This document shows, piece after piece, positions 13,380 through 21,868 of a stretch of DNA of 64,000 bases; positions within the stretch are counted from its first letter, which is position 1, and each line of letters opens with the position of its first letter. Source of the stretch: an uncultured Oleiphilaceae bacterium (GTDB lineage: Bacteria > Pseudomonadota > Gammaproteobacteria > Pseudomonadales > Oleiphilaceae); assembly GCA_913060665.1 (NCBI GenBank), contig CAJXUY010000006.1, positions 124,001-188,000 on the forward strand. The letters are read 5' to 3'. Under the pieces are notes generated by a model. The model did no database searches. It was given only the letters and a program-made list of their open reading frames with translations, and was not told the DNA's origin. Both the position numbers and the translations under genes were made by a program.

Positions 13380-13688
13380 AAACCCTAAGGGTTTCAGCAT
13401 AAACTGTGTAATTCTTAATCAAAAAAAGTTTTTTTGATTGTCCTCACTAATACCACTTAAAAATTAGAATAAACAACCTAATTTCAATTATTTTCAACGA
13501 CTTATGAACACTAGTTAATAAAAGTTATTAATACAGTTATCCACATGATCATTTTATATTCTGATCCCAAAAAATTAATATAACTAATTGATAATAATAT
13601 ATTTAAATATTCAACTAGAATTTGAACAGAGTGTTCACAAAAAACTTATCCACAGTAAAAGTAGAAAAAACAACCACTTTTTCTACTT
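13380..13688. other. A+T-rich DnaA-box region next to mnmG (candidate secondary origin or DnaA-binding locus)
   Basis: The 410-bp gap between the LplT-PlsC fusion gene and mnmG holds two perfect DnaA boxes TTATCCACA on the plus strand, at 13537-13545 and 13646-13654. The DNA between them is nearly all A+T. The flanks carry inverted repeats: AAACCC-TAA-GGGTTT at 13380-13394 and an 11-bp A/T-only palindrome AATCAAAAAAA-G-TTTTTTTGATT at 13417-13439. At 13659-13688 the arms AAGTAGAAAAA and TTTTTCTACTT lie around an 8-nt loop. This last hairpin could also end transcription of the adjacent minus-strand gene. The position beside mnmG is that of oriC in Enterobacteria and Vibrio. Function is inferred. 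Confidence 0.6.
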
Positions 13689-13716
13689 ATTAACAAAAAC
13701 TAGTTTACTGCATACA

Positions 13717-15600
13717 TTATCGTTTATCCCCTCGCAGCTCTTGTACTTCTACTTCTAAGCCTGCCGCAGTAACCTCATTAGGCTTCCACCTTCGTCCACC
13801 CACAATATTAACCTTTGACCAAAACCGCTTAGGTATACGACTAAAAGCCGGACCATCTTTATTACTAAAGAAACTACCCCACAATCCCTGTAAAGCTAAA
13901 GTCACAACCTCTACTGAGTTGCGCTTCAGTATGGTTTCTACACCACCCCTAAATTCATTCATATCACCTGTTTTAGTTAACTTTCCTTCGGGGAATATAC
14001 ACACTACTTCGCCTTGCTGAAGCTCTCTAGATATAGAATCAAATGCCTGTTGATAAACCTCTTCATCTTTGTGACGCGGGGCAATAGGAATCGCTTTTGC
14101 CAACCGAAAGATAGGCCCTAACAATGGCGATTTAAATATTTGATAATCCATTACGAAACGAATTGGTCGCCTTACAGCACCTGCTATCAGCAAAGCATCC
14201 ACAAAGCTCACATGGTTACAAACAATCACAGCGGGGCCTTCATCAGGTATAACTTCAAGATTTTTGTGGGTAACCCGGTACATTGAGTGCGATAGAACCC
14301 ACACTACAAAACGAAACGCAAACTCAGGGACTTGTGAATAAACATAAATTGCAATCACTAGGTTCATTAGGGCAATCACTAAAAAGAACTGAGAAATACT
14401 TAAATCCAATACACCCAGCAATAAAATTCCGGCAATAGCACTACCCACCATAAACAGTGCATTCATAATATTATTGGCCGCTATTATTTGTGCTCTTCGT
14501 TCAGGCTTTGAGTTTTTTTGGATATACGCATACAAGGGTACGATAAAAAAACCTCCAAAAATACCAATGCCTGCCAGATCAATTAACAGATGAATATTCC
14601 CGGGGTGAGCGATAAACTCTAACCATGTTAAAGGCTGATCAAAATGATAAGAGGGTATTGAGCTATACAGATCTATACCAAATAGTGTGAGCCCCAACGA
14701 ACCAATTGGGACGATACCAATCTCTACTTTATGTCCAGACAAACGTTCACAAAGCATTGAGCCTACACCAATGCCAATAGAAAACAGTGCCAGCAGCATG
14801 GTGACCACTGAAGAATCTCCTTGCAGCACCGTCTTTGCAAAATTGGGAAATTGCGTTAGATAAGAAGCGCCTAAAAACCAGAACCATGAAATAGCCATAA
14901 TCGACAAATAAATAGCTCGATCTTCTCGTGCATATTTCAATACCTGATCAGTCATACGAAATATATTAAAATCTAGCTTCATTGAAGGGTCAGCTGACTC
15001 AGCCTTAGGGATTCTTCTACTGGTAAGATAACCCGCAATAGCCACCACCACCACTGCGAGCGCAGTTAACTCTTTAGTTCCTTCAAAGCCCATTAGCAAA
15101 CCTGCTCCAATGGTCCCTAATAGAATGGCAACAAACGTCCCCATTTCAACCAAAGCATTACCACCCACCAACTCATCATCAGCTAGATGTTGAGGTAATA
15201 TTGCATACTTAACAGGGCCAAAAAATGTCGATTGTGTTCCCATTACAAACAATAAAAGCAATAGTAAGCTGTATGACTCAGAGATAAAACAAGCTGCTGC
15301 TAATAGCATAATAAAAATTTCTGCTAACTTAACCTTTCTAATAATTGATGATTTTTCGTACTTATCAGCAACTTGACCTGCAATAGCTGAAAACAAAAAA
15401 AACGGTAAAATAAACAATCCTGCCGCTAGGTTCATCACAACATTGGATTCCAACCCCATTGTTTGGGTTGCTGAAAAAGCAATCAACAACATCAATGTGT
15501 TTTTAAAGATATTATCGTTAAAAGCGCCCAGAAATTGAGTACAGAAAAATGGCAAAAATCGTTTTGACTTAAGCAGGCTTGATTGATTATGTTCTTCCAT
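13717..15600 (-). CDS. LplT-like MFS transporter fused to PlsC-type 1-acyl-glycerol-3-phosphate acyltransferase
   Basis: Residues 1 to about 410 form an MFS transporter resembling the lysophospholipid flippase LplT, with about 12 hydrophobic segments (SKRFLPFFCTQFLGAFNDNI is the family N-terminus). Residues about 430-627 are a PlsC acyltransferase with the catalytic NHVSFVD (HX4D) motif and the substrate-binding FPEGKLTKTG. Fused proteins of this type are known; E. coli has separate LplT and Aas. The AMP-dependent acyl-ACP synthetase domain of Aas is absent, so the acyl donor would have to be supplied otherwise. The likely role is import and re-acylation of lysophospholipids at the inner membrane (inference). 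It interrupts the usual mnmG-mnmE adjacency. Confidence 0.85.
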   Translation of the reverse strand: MEEHNQSSLLKSKRFLPFFCTQFLGAFNDNIFKNTLMLLIAFSATQTMGLESNVVMNLAAGLFILPFFLFSAIAGQVADKYEKSSIIRKVKLAEIFIMLLAAACFISESYSLLLLLLFVMGTQSTFFGPVKYAILPQHLADDELVGGNALVEMGTFVAILLGTIGAGLLMGFEGTKELTALAVVVVAIAGYLTSRRIPKAESADPSMKLDFNIFRMTDQVLKYAREDRAIYLSIMAISWFWFLGASYLTQFPNFAKTVLQGDSSVVTMLLALFSIGIGVGSMLCERLSGHKVEIGIVPIGSLGLTLFGIDLYSSIPSYHFDQPLTWLEFIAHPGNIHLLIDLAGIGIFGGFFIVPLYAYIQKNSKPERRAQIIAANNIMNALFMVGSAIAGILLLGVLDLSISQFFLVIALMNLVIAIYVYSQVPEFAFRFVVWVLSHSMYRVTHKNLEVIPDEGPAVIVCNHVSFVDALLIAGAVRRPIRFVMDYQIFKSPLLGPIFRLAKAIPIAPRHKDEEVYQQAFDSISRELQQGEVVCIFPEGKLTKTGDMNEFRGGVETILKRNSVEVVTLALQGLWGSFFSNKDGPAFSRIPKRFWSKVNIVGGRRWKPNEVTAAGLEVEVQELRGDKR

Positions 15601-16045
15601 ATTAAGTTTCCAAACGGACGATTGTGATCAAATGAGTTTTGTAATGGCTAATTAAATGCAACCCTATTCGGGGGTTTTGAAATCATCTTCTGTTAATAAG
15701 TCTGTGCCGCACTTAAGATTGGAGATCTAACCATGCAAACCCATAGTTTACAGGCAGTATTTCCTGTCATGAACTGTAGTCAATAGTAACTATAGTCAGT
15801 ACATTCCCCCTTAGCCAGCTATAACTTACTGAAAAATCACAAAAATAAAGCATTTATTGATTATATGAACCAATAAAGCGCAAAACCACCTTAGTAACAT
15901 TATGAAACAGACTGTAAAGTTAATTATCTTATTGATTTTAAATAATTTAATTAAATATAAACAGAATATTATATCACTTAACAGTTTTTGGCACATTACG
16001 TGCTTATGGATCAGTCCAACATATTATTATTTAAAGGATTTTTTT

Positions 16046-16891
16046 ATGTGGTTTTGCTCATTATTTAAATTGAACAAAGCGTTATCAATCTCTACACCTT
16101 CGTTACTTTTATCTATCACGCTTTTATTTAGTTTAATCTCTATTCCAACAGTTGTACTGTCAGATACGTTGACTATTGACTCAGCGATAAACAAAGCAGG
16201 TCGACAGAGGATGCTGACTCAAAGAATTGTTAAGTCCTACTTGCTCATAGGACAAGATGTGGCAATATACACAGCACAAGAGCAGCTTGATGGTAGTATT
16301 GGTTTATTTGAGCAACAGCTAGAAGAACTTGAAGAATTCTCACCTAATAAAGCTATTAGTAATTCATTAATTGAAGTTAGAAACCAGTGGAATAGGTTTC
16401 GATTAATGGCTATCTCAAAACCTGAAAAAAACAATGCTATAAATTTGATTATAGAAGGCCAAAACACTCTCGAGAAATGTGAGAAAGTCGTTAAGTTACT
16501 TGAGAAAGAGTCAGGAAATCAGAAAGGAAAGTTGATCAATATATCAGGTCGACAAAGAATGTTATCTCAGAGAATAGGCATGTTTTATGTTGCTAAAAGC
16601 TGGAACCTAAAAAGTAACCGAATAGATAATGCTTTTAAAACAGCGATTAGTGAATACGACCAAGCCCTAAAAAAACTGTCATCATCCAAGCTTAATACGC
16701 AAGAAATTAATATGGCCCTTAATAAAGTAAGTGCTCAATGGGAGTTTTCAAGATCTGGGTTTGAACAAATAGAGAATAGCCGTTATGTCCCTTTTATTAT
16801 TCAAGTAACGACAGAGTCCATGTTGAAGAAAATGAATAAGGTTACAGGAATGTATGAAGCGCTAACTAACAATAATATTGCCAGTATATAG
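16046..16891 (+). CDS. Exported protein with two PilJ/NarX-type sensor repeats
   Basis: An ATG at 16046 is preceded by AAAGGA at good spacing and opens a 281-residue protein. It has an N-terminal hydrophobic export signal (about residues 12-38) ending near VVLSDT. Two related blocks, INKAGRQRMLTQRIVKSYL (about residue 48) and INISGRQRMLSQRIGMFYV (about residue 165), match the type IV pilus MCP N-terminal domain (PilJ family). That domain is related to the nitrate/nitrite P-box sensors of NarX. There is no kinase, MCP or HAMP part, so it is a free-standing periplasmic ligand-binding candidate. The 445-bp upstream gap is A+T-rich, and a further-upstream ATG at 15902 lacks a ribosome site. The gene is the only plus-strand one between 1 and 21.8 kb and is A+T-rich, which may indicate transfer. 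Confidence 0.75.
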   Translation: MWFCSLFKLNKALSISTPSLLLSITLLFSLISIPTVVLSDTLTIDSAINKAGRQRMLTQRIVKSYLLIGQDVAIYTAQEQLDGSIGLFEQQLEELEEFSPNKAISNSLIEVRNQWNRFRLMAISKPEKNNAINLIIEGQNTLEKCEKVVKLLEKESGNQKGKLINISGRQRMLSQRIGMFYVAKSWNLKSNRIDNAFKTAISEYDQALKKLSSSKLNTQEINMALNKVSAQWEFSRSGFEQIENSRYVPFIIQVTTESMLKKMNKVTGMYEALTNNNIASI

Positions 16892-16916
16892 ATTATTTAC
16901 AGTTTCAAAAAAATAT

Positions 16917-16943
16917 AAAGCCGCTGCTTAAACAGCGGTTTTA
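16917..16943. terminator. Bidirectional terminator between the PilJ-domain gene and mnmE
   Basis: The stem CCGCTG / CAGCGG with loop CTTAAA is extended by A-T pairs on both sides and followed by TTTT on the plus strand. On the minus strand it is followed by a longer A/T tract. It lies between the convergent ends of the PilJ-domain gene (stop at 16891) and mnmE (stop at 16981). Confidence 0.75.
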
Positions 16944-16980
16944 CTTGCAATGATTATCTACCCTTTACCGATAACCGTCT

Positions 16981-18363
16981 CTACTTACCAATACAAAAAC
17001 TCGAGAATATCCGCCCCAATAAATCATCAGGCGTGACCTGACCTGTAATTTCACCCAATGAATCTTGCGCAGCTCTAAGATCCTCGGCTAGCAACTCACC
17101 AGCCCCCATTGATTGAAGTTGGTTTTGGCCCGTGTGAAGTGCTTTTTCAGCGATATCGAGTGCATCAAGGTGGCGTCTTCTGGCAGTGAACCCACCTTCC
17201 ATTGTAGAGTTATACCCCATACACTCTTTGAGGTGTTCTTTTAATAAACTTATTCCCAGATTTTCCTTTGCAGATATATTAATAACCGGGCAATTTCTAT
17301 CTGCTGATAACTCAGGAGGCTCACTTGTTTTATCTATTTTATTTCTAACTACCGATATTTGATTCATATTCGGTAACTTATGAACAAAGTCTGGCCAAAT
17401 AAGTTCAGGGTCTGCAGAATCAGTTGTTGTTCCATCAACCATTAACAAAATTCGATCAGCTTGTTCTATTTCTTTCCAAGCTCTATCTATTCCTATCCGC
17501 TCTACTTCATCATTACTTTCCCGCAAACCTGCAGTATCGATAATATGAAGTGGCATTCCATCAATATGGATATGTTCTTTTAATACATCTCGAGTGGTTC
17601 CTTCAATTGAAGTGACAATTGCAGCTTCTCTGCCAGCTAGTGCATTAAGCAAGCTAGATTTACCTGCATTAGGGCGTCCAGCGATGACGACATTCATCCC
17701 TTCACGTATCAAGGCTCCTTGATTGGCACGACTTCGAACAGAGTGTAGTTGATCTATTATCTGTTGAAGATCATTTTCTACCTTTCCATCTCCAAGAAAA
17801 TCAATTTCTTCTTCAGGAAAATCTATCGCAGCTTCAACGTAGATTCTTAAGGCTATTAATTGCTCTACGAGTACTTCTATCTCTTTCGAAAAAGCTCCTT
17901 GAAGTGAACGAAGTGCACATTTTGCGGCTTGTTCTGATGCACTATCAATTAAATCAGCTATCGCTTCGGCTTGCACTAAATCAAGCTTATCATTTAAAAA
18001 TGCTCGTTCTGAAAACTCACCGGGTCTGGCAATCCTTGCACCCAAAGATACTATTGCTTGTAGCAACATATCCATAATAACGGGGCCACCATGACCTTGA
18101 AATTCAATTACATCTTCACCTGTAAAAGAATTCGGGTTTGGAAAGAAGAGCGCAATTCCCTGATCTATTTGCTCACCGTCAGTTGTTAAGAATGGGCCAT
18201 AATGAGCAAAGCGGGGGCTTGGCTTAAAGCCTAAGATACTCTCAGCAATAGATTTAGATTTAGGGCCTGAGACTCTGACAATACCAACGCCCGCTCTGCC
18301 AGGAGCAGTGGCTAACGCTACAATTGTATCGTGCTCTAATGATGAAAAATCAGAAGTCGTCAT
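16981..18363 (-). CDS. mnmE: tRNA modification GTPase MnmE
   Basis: MnmE (TrmE) is the GTPase partner of MnmG in wobble-uridine modification. The 460-residue protein has the N-terminal tetrahydrofolate-binding domain ([20 protein letters not shown]). Its G domain has the P-loop GRPNAGKSS (about residue 223), DTAG in [11 protein letters not shown], and RNKID. The C-terminus is the invariant FCIGK, which carries the functional cysteine. Length is normal. A terminator lies between it and the upstream yidC gene, so it probably has its own promoter. Confidence 0.98.
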   Translation of the reverse strand: MTTSDFSSLEHDTIVALATAPGRAGVGIVRVSGPKSKSIAESILGFKPSPRFAHYGPFLTTDGEQIDQGIALFFPNPNSFTGEDVIEFQGHGGPVIMDMLLQAIVSLGARIARPGEFSERAFLNDKLDLVQAEAIADLIDSASEQAAKCALRSLQGAFSKEIEVLVEQLIALRIYVEAAIDFPEEEIDFLGDGKVENDLQQIIDQLHSVRSRANQGALIREGMNVVIAGRPNAGKSSLLNALAGREAAIVTSIEGTTRDVLKEHIHIDGMPLHIIDTAGLRESNDEVERIGIDRAWKEIEQADRILLMVDGTTTDSADPELIWPDFVHKLPNMNQISVVRNKIDKTSEPPELSADRNCPVINISAKENLGISLLKEHLKECMGYNSTMEGGFTARRRHLDALDIAEKALHTGQNQLQSMGAGELLAEDLRAAQDSLGEITGQVTPDDLLGRIFSSFCIGK

Positions 18364-18413
18364 TATTCAACCTTTCTAATCTCGTTAATTTCAAGATGAT
18401 ATCCGCAAATAAT

Positions 18414-18437
18414 AAAGGCCCCTTAAAAGGAGCCTTT
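18414..18437 (-). terminator. Terminator downstream of yidC
   Basis: An AAAGGC...GCCTTT inverted repeat with an inner CCTT/AAGG pairing is followed on the minus strand by TTTATTATTT. It lies in the roughly 100-bp gap between the yidC stop and the mnmE start and probably ends the rpmH-rnpA-yidD-yidC transcript. Confidence 0.7.
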
Positions 18438-18466
18438 ATAATCTATCTTACAATAAGAATACTAAA

Positions 18467-20167
18467 TTAGCCTTTTTCTGCAGCTGCATTCTCTATGTTT
18501 CGAGTAATAATCCATTGTTGTGCAATGGACAGCACATTGTTAACAACCCAGTACAATACTAGCCCTGCAGGGAACCATAAGAAGAATACCGTAAACATAA
18601 TAGGCATTAGCTTCATAACCTTAGCTTGAACAGGATCAGGTGGCGCAGGGTTTAATGACATCTGAATAAACATACTTGCACCCATAATAATCGGTAAAAT
18701 GAAGTATGGATCTTTAATTGATAGATCATGTATCCAGAAGAAGAAAGGTGCATGACGTAACTCTACACTTTCAAGTAACACCCAATAAAGCGCTATGAAA
18801 ACAGGCATTTGAACTAATACAGGCAGACAACCTCCTAAAGGATTAATCTTCTCTTTTTTGTACAGTTCCATCATGCCTTGGGACATTTTTTGTCTATCGT
18901 CTCCGTACTGCTCTTTAAGCTGTGCCAGCTTAGGCGCAACACGTCGCATATTAGCCATTGAACGGTAGCTGGTGGCAGACAATTTAAAGAATGCAGCTTT
19001 AACAATGACTGTTACTAAAATAATTGCGATACCCCAGTTCCCCACGATACCGTGTAAGAAGTCGAGTAGTAAATAAAGTGGATATGCAATAAAGAATAAG
19101 AAGCCATAATCAACAGCTAAATCTAGGTTTGGCGCTACTTGTTCAAGCTTCTCAATTATCTTTGGTCCGATATAAACATTAGCTGAGATAGTTTCTTGCT
19201 GTCCTGGTTCAACTACAACCTCGGGACTAATGAAGCCCATCAAATAAAGACCATTTTTTACTTTGGTCTGATAGGTGTGCTCTAAATTATCTGCAGGAAT
19301 CCAAGCGGTCATAAAGTAATGTTGAAGAAATGCTATCCAACCACCCTGCGCGGTTGAATTAATTGGTTTATCTCGCATATCTTCGAAGTCATATTTTTCA
19401 TAAGGCTCTTTAGGGCTGGATAATACCATTCCCAAAAATGATTGCATTCCCATACTGGTTTGTTGGGATGGGTCAGCGACCTGATCACGAATAATCTTGC
19501 CTGAAAAATTAGTGTTAAACGCAGTATTTGAGTTGTTATTAACCAAGTAAGATACATTAACTAGATAACTCTCTCGCTCTAAACGGTAGCGTTTAATAAT
19601 TTCAACACCATTAATATCCGTATATTTAAGATCAACCACTAACTCATTTCGGTCACTTCCTAACTCATAATGCTGCTCAGCGGTTTGATAAATCGGGGCA
19701 GGTCCATTTCTTGATGAATCAAATCCATTTTTTCCGTAAAGACCACTTTCAATAGTGTATTGGTGACGTTGACTATTTTCTAGAAGCGCGAACTTTTCTG
19801 CAGAACCCAAAGCTGTTTTATATTGGGTTAATAATGCTTCAGAAATATTTCCGCCTGTTAGATTGATTGCGATATCCAAAACATCAGTTTTTACACGTAT
19901 TTTCTGACTACCTGATGTTATATTTTTAGATACAGTTAGATCTGTTACCGTTGAAGATTGCTCTTCAGGTGGCGTAAATTCGGTATCAGATGAAGTATTT
20001 GATGTACTGTTTGAAGATATGGAAGGGCTTTCTATCACTTCTACATTTGCAGAAGGTGATGTAACGGGTTGATTACCGTAATCGTCATTCCAGGCTAATA
20101 CCATTAAGTATGAAACAATGGCTAAGCCAATAAAAATTATACCGCGTTGTGCATCCATGGGGTTCAT
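18467..20167 (-). CDS. yidC: Membrane protein insertase YidC
   Basis: YidC inserts and folds inner-membrane proteins, alone or with SecYEG; ATP synthase subunit c is one substrate. The 566-residue protein has an N-terminal signal-anchor ([20 protein letters not shown]). A large periplasmic domain follows, with a Ser/Thr-rich linker after the anchor. The conserved five-helix insertase core includes [37 protein letters not shown] and the C-terminal [13 protein letters not shown]. The chosen ATG overlaps the yidD stop as ATGA. An ATG three codons later (MDAQRG) resembles the usual YidC start and is an alternative. Confidence 0.98.
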   Translation of the reverse strand: MNPMDAQRGIIFIGLAIVSYLMVLAWNDDYGNQPVTSPSANVEVIESPSISSNSTSNTSSDTEFTPPEEQSSTVTDLTVSKNITSGSQKIRVKTDVLDIAINLTGGNISEALLTQYKTALGSAEKFALLENSQRHQYTIESGLYGKNGFDSSRNGPAPIYQTAEQHYELGSDRNELVVDLKYTDINGVEIIKRYRLERESYLVNVSYLVNNNSNTAFNTNFSGKIIRDQVADPSQQTSMGMQSFLGMVLSSPKEPYEKYDFEDMRDKPINSTAQGGWIAFLQHYFMTAWIPADNLEHTYQTKVKNGLYLMGFISPEVVVEPGQQETISANVYIGPKIIEKLEQVAPNLDLAVDYGFLFFIAYPLYLLLDFLHGIVGNWGIAIILVTVIVKAAFFKLSATSYRSMANMRRVAPKLAQLKEQYGDDRQKMSQGMMELYKKEKINPLGGCLPVLVQMPVFIALYWVLLESVELRHAPFFFWIHDLSIKDPYFILPIIMGASMFIQMSLNPAPPDPVQAKVMKLMPIMFTVFFLWFPAGLVLYWVVNNVLSIAQQWIITRNIENAAAEKG

Positions 20168-20448
20168 GCTACCTGTTCTGGTTCAGGTTTGTGTTTTTCA
20201 GAGCACAATGAAGAATGCGCTTGAAGACAATTATGGTGATGAGGAACGTGATCAATACCACCCTCAGACCAAGGGTGACATCTTAACAAACGACGTAATC
20301 CAAGATAACCGCCTTTAAGCAGTCCAAAACGTTCGATTGCTGTAAGAGTATAACTGGAACAAGAGGGATAATAACGGCAACTATTGCCCAAAAAAGGACT
20401 AATGCAGTACTGATAAAGCCTTACAATAAGGATTGCCAGCTTAGCCAT
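20164..20448 (-). CDS. yidD: Membrane protein insertion efficiency factor YidD
   Basis: YidD is a small membrane-associated protein that assists YidC-dependent insertion. Starting from the ATG at 20448 ([20 protein letters not shown]) the protein is 94 residues. It carries the family signature [19 protein letters not shown] and [17 protein letters not shown] with the conserved cysteines. The start overlaps the rnpA stop by 8 bp, a usual coupling. A longer frame reaching 20520 would lie inside rnpA and was not used. The C-terminal tail after HHHNC is longer than in E. coli. Confidence 0.94.
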   Translation of the reverse strand: MAKLAILIVRLYQYCISPFLGNSCRYYPSCSSYTLTAIERFGLLKGGYLGLRRLLRCHPWSEGGIDHVPHHHNCLQAHSSLCSEKHKPEPEQVA

Positions 20449-20866
20449 TATTTTTGACCTTTTGCTGATTATTTGCCTGATGAGGCTTTGAACTACTCTT
20501 TTGCTTATTGTCGATCGCACGCTTATTAAGACGTTGCCAAAGATTTTCTAATTGTTTAATAATCGTTTGATTATCAAGATCAGAAAGGCCTGGCCTAGAT
20601 AAGACAACAATATCGAGAGGTTCAAATGTATGTTGATGTAACCTGAAAGAGTCTCGTACTAAACGCTTAAATCGGTTACGTTCAACCGCTTTACGCACGT
20701 TTTTTTTAGCAACTACCAGCCCTACTCTAGCATGTTGAGTATTACTCTCTCTTGCTAGTAGAAGCATATGCCGGTTTGAGACTTTACAGGTAACATCATT
20801 AAACACATTACGATAATCCTCAGCAGAAAGTAAACGAACTTGCCGAGGAAACCCATAATGGTTCAT
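20441..20866 (-). CDS. rnpA: Ribonuclease P protein component
   Basis: RnpA is the protein cofactor of RNase P, which matures tRNA 5' ends. The protein is 141 residues from the ATG at 20866 (143 if the GTG at 20872 is used). The N-terminal segment [18 protein letters not shown] and the RNA-binding RNR motif in [20 protein letters not shown] are diagnostic. The C-terminal tail (about residues 115-141) is basic, Gln/Asn-rich and longer than in E. coli. No strong ribosome site is seen before either start. It lies between rpmH and yidD as usual. Confidence 0.96.
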   Translation of the reverse strand: MNHYGFPRQVRLLSAEDYRNVFNDVTCKVSNRHMLLLARESNTQHARVGLVVAKKNVRKAVERNRFKRLVRDSFRLHQHTFEPLDIVVLSRPGLSDLDNQTIIKQLENLWQRLNKRAIDNKQKSSSKPHQANNQQKVKNNG

Positions 20867-20881
20867 ATACACAAGATCTTA

Positions 20882-21016
20882 TTAAGCGCTAAGACGCTTA
20901 CGACCTTTTGCACGACGACGGTTAATAACGTGACGGCCATTTTTGGTAGCCATACGAGCACGGAAACCGTGACTACGCTTACGCTTAAGAACGCTAGGTT
21001 GGAATGTTCTTTTCAT
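20882..21016 (-). CDS. rpmH: 50S ribosomal protein L34
   Basis: This 44-codon frame translates as [20 protein letters not shown] at the N-terminus and ends in GRKRLSA. It is the typical small, highly basic L34 protein of the large ribosomal subunit. It lies 15 bp upstream of rnpA and is the first gene of the rpmH-rnpA-yidD-yidC unit, transcribed away from the origin region. Confidence 0.98.
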   Translation of the reverse strand: MKRTFQPSVLKRKRSHGFRARMATKNGRHVINRRRAKGRKRLSA

Positions 21017-21073
21017 TGCTAATTCTCACAAGCTTACTAATTGGTTTTTCTATTACTAAAAAATAGGGGCGGA

Positions 21074-21102
21074 ATTCTATTTAATTTTGGAAATTTAATC
21101 AA
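21074..21102 (-). promoter_or_regulatory. Promoter of the rpmH operon
   Basis: On the minus strand TTGATT (21102-21097) and TAGAAT (21079-21074) are separated by 17 bp. They lie about 58 bp before the rpmH ATG and next to the origin. The match is close to the sigma70 consensus. Confidence 0.6.
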
Positions 21103-21316
21103 TGTTTTAAGAGAATAAAGTATAAAAAATAAACGAATCTGTTTTAAAGATCTTTTAATATATAAAAATATATCTTTTTAAGATCTTTTATTATGTTTAT
21201 TACTATTAGTAAATCGATTTTCTGTGTAAAACCTTAAATTTACTATATAAAACATATAGATAATTTAATGATAATGCTATTGATAGACTATTCACACAGG
21301 GTAATACAGCTTGTTA

Positions 21317-21371
21317 ATAACCTGAAGATAAAAAGTGCACTTACGCACAGGCATTTTTATCTTCAGGTTAT
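21317..21371. repeat. Perfect 18-bp inverted repeat inside oriC
   Basis: The left arm ATAACCTGAAGATAAAAA (21317-21334) and the right arm TTTTTATCTTCAGGTTAT (21354-21371) are exact reverse complements around a 19-nt loop. The right arm runs into the perfect DnaA box at 21368. The structure is too large and precise to be chance in this length of DNA. It lacks the GC-rich stem and T run of a terminator. Confidence 0.9.
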
Positions 21372-21562
21372 CCACAGTGATATCCTAATAGATATCCTCA
21401 GGTTAATTATTTTTGTAAATAATGATATTTTTATTATTATAAAAATGTTCACAAGGCTGTTATTAAGTACATAATATATTGATAAATAAGAATATAGATA
21501 TCCACAGGGTGTTTATTTCTTTTTTAAAAGGGGGTAGATGAAAGGAAGCTTAAAAGGTAGAA

Positions 21563-21591
21563 TTGTGGTCAATAATAGTCATCATTATAAA
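21563..21591 (+). promoter_or_regulatory. Candidate dnaA promoter
   Basis: TTGTGG (21563-21568) and TATAAA (21586-21591) are separated by 17 bp on the plus strand. This would give a leader of about 270 nt before the dnaA GTG. The -35 match is only partial, and the DnaA box at 21621 lies just downstream, which would suit autoregulation. Support is modest. Confidence 0.35.
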
Positions 21592-21868
21592 AGACAAGTC
21601 CAACAAAAACTTAATACGTCTGTGTAAAAACATTTGTCAGGTTAATAGTTACGTTAGAATCTATTAATAGGTGTGTTCGGCTTAAGACTAATGAGAGGAT
21701 CTGCTCTTACAGCAGCCCTAAAGCATCGTCATCTTTGTAATGAAAAGATGAGTTAAATTTTAAGTGGCTATAGCTATTAATAGAATATTTTGACAGTGCT
21801 GGACTTATTGCCGGTCGTCTTACTGTTTGTCGTGTTAATCATCTATCTAAGATAAAGAGCTAACTATA

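Larger units (their letters stand above)
21061..21660. other. oriC: Probable chromosomal replication origin (oriC) between rpmH and dnaA
   Basis: The 850-bp gap between rpmH and dnaA holds one perfect DnaA box TTATCCACA (21368-21376). Near-matches are CTATTCACA (21288-21296) and ATATCCACA (21498-21506). Two TTTTACACA boxes are read on the minus strand (21223-21231, 21621-21629). Very A+T-rich DNA with duplicated AAGATCTTTTA blocks (21146-21157, 21179-21190) is a candidate unwinding element. CAGGTTA occurs three times (21364, 21399, 21638) and GATATCC three times (21379, 21391, 21497). Genes on either side are transcribed away from this gap, as expected at a bidirectional origin. The position matches the Pseudomonas oriC. 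No protein-coding gene is supported here. Confidence 0.85.

Noticed and set aside
15902-16045. Longer N-terminus for the PilJ-domain protein
   Set aside because: The added 48 residues are hydrophobic and A+T-driven, would bury the clear signal peptide, and lack a ribosome site. The ATG at 16046 has AAAGGA.
21268-21474. 68-codon plus-strand frame in the oriC gap
   Set aside because: It spans DnaA boxes and the 18-bp inverted repeat, has no ribosome site and an Ile/Leu-rich translation caused by A+T content.
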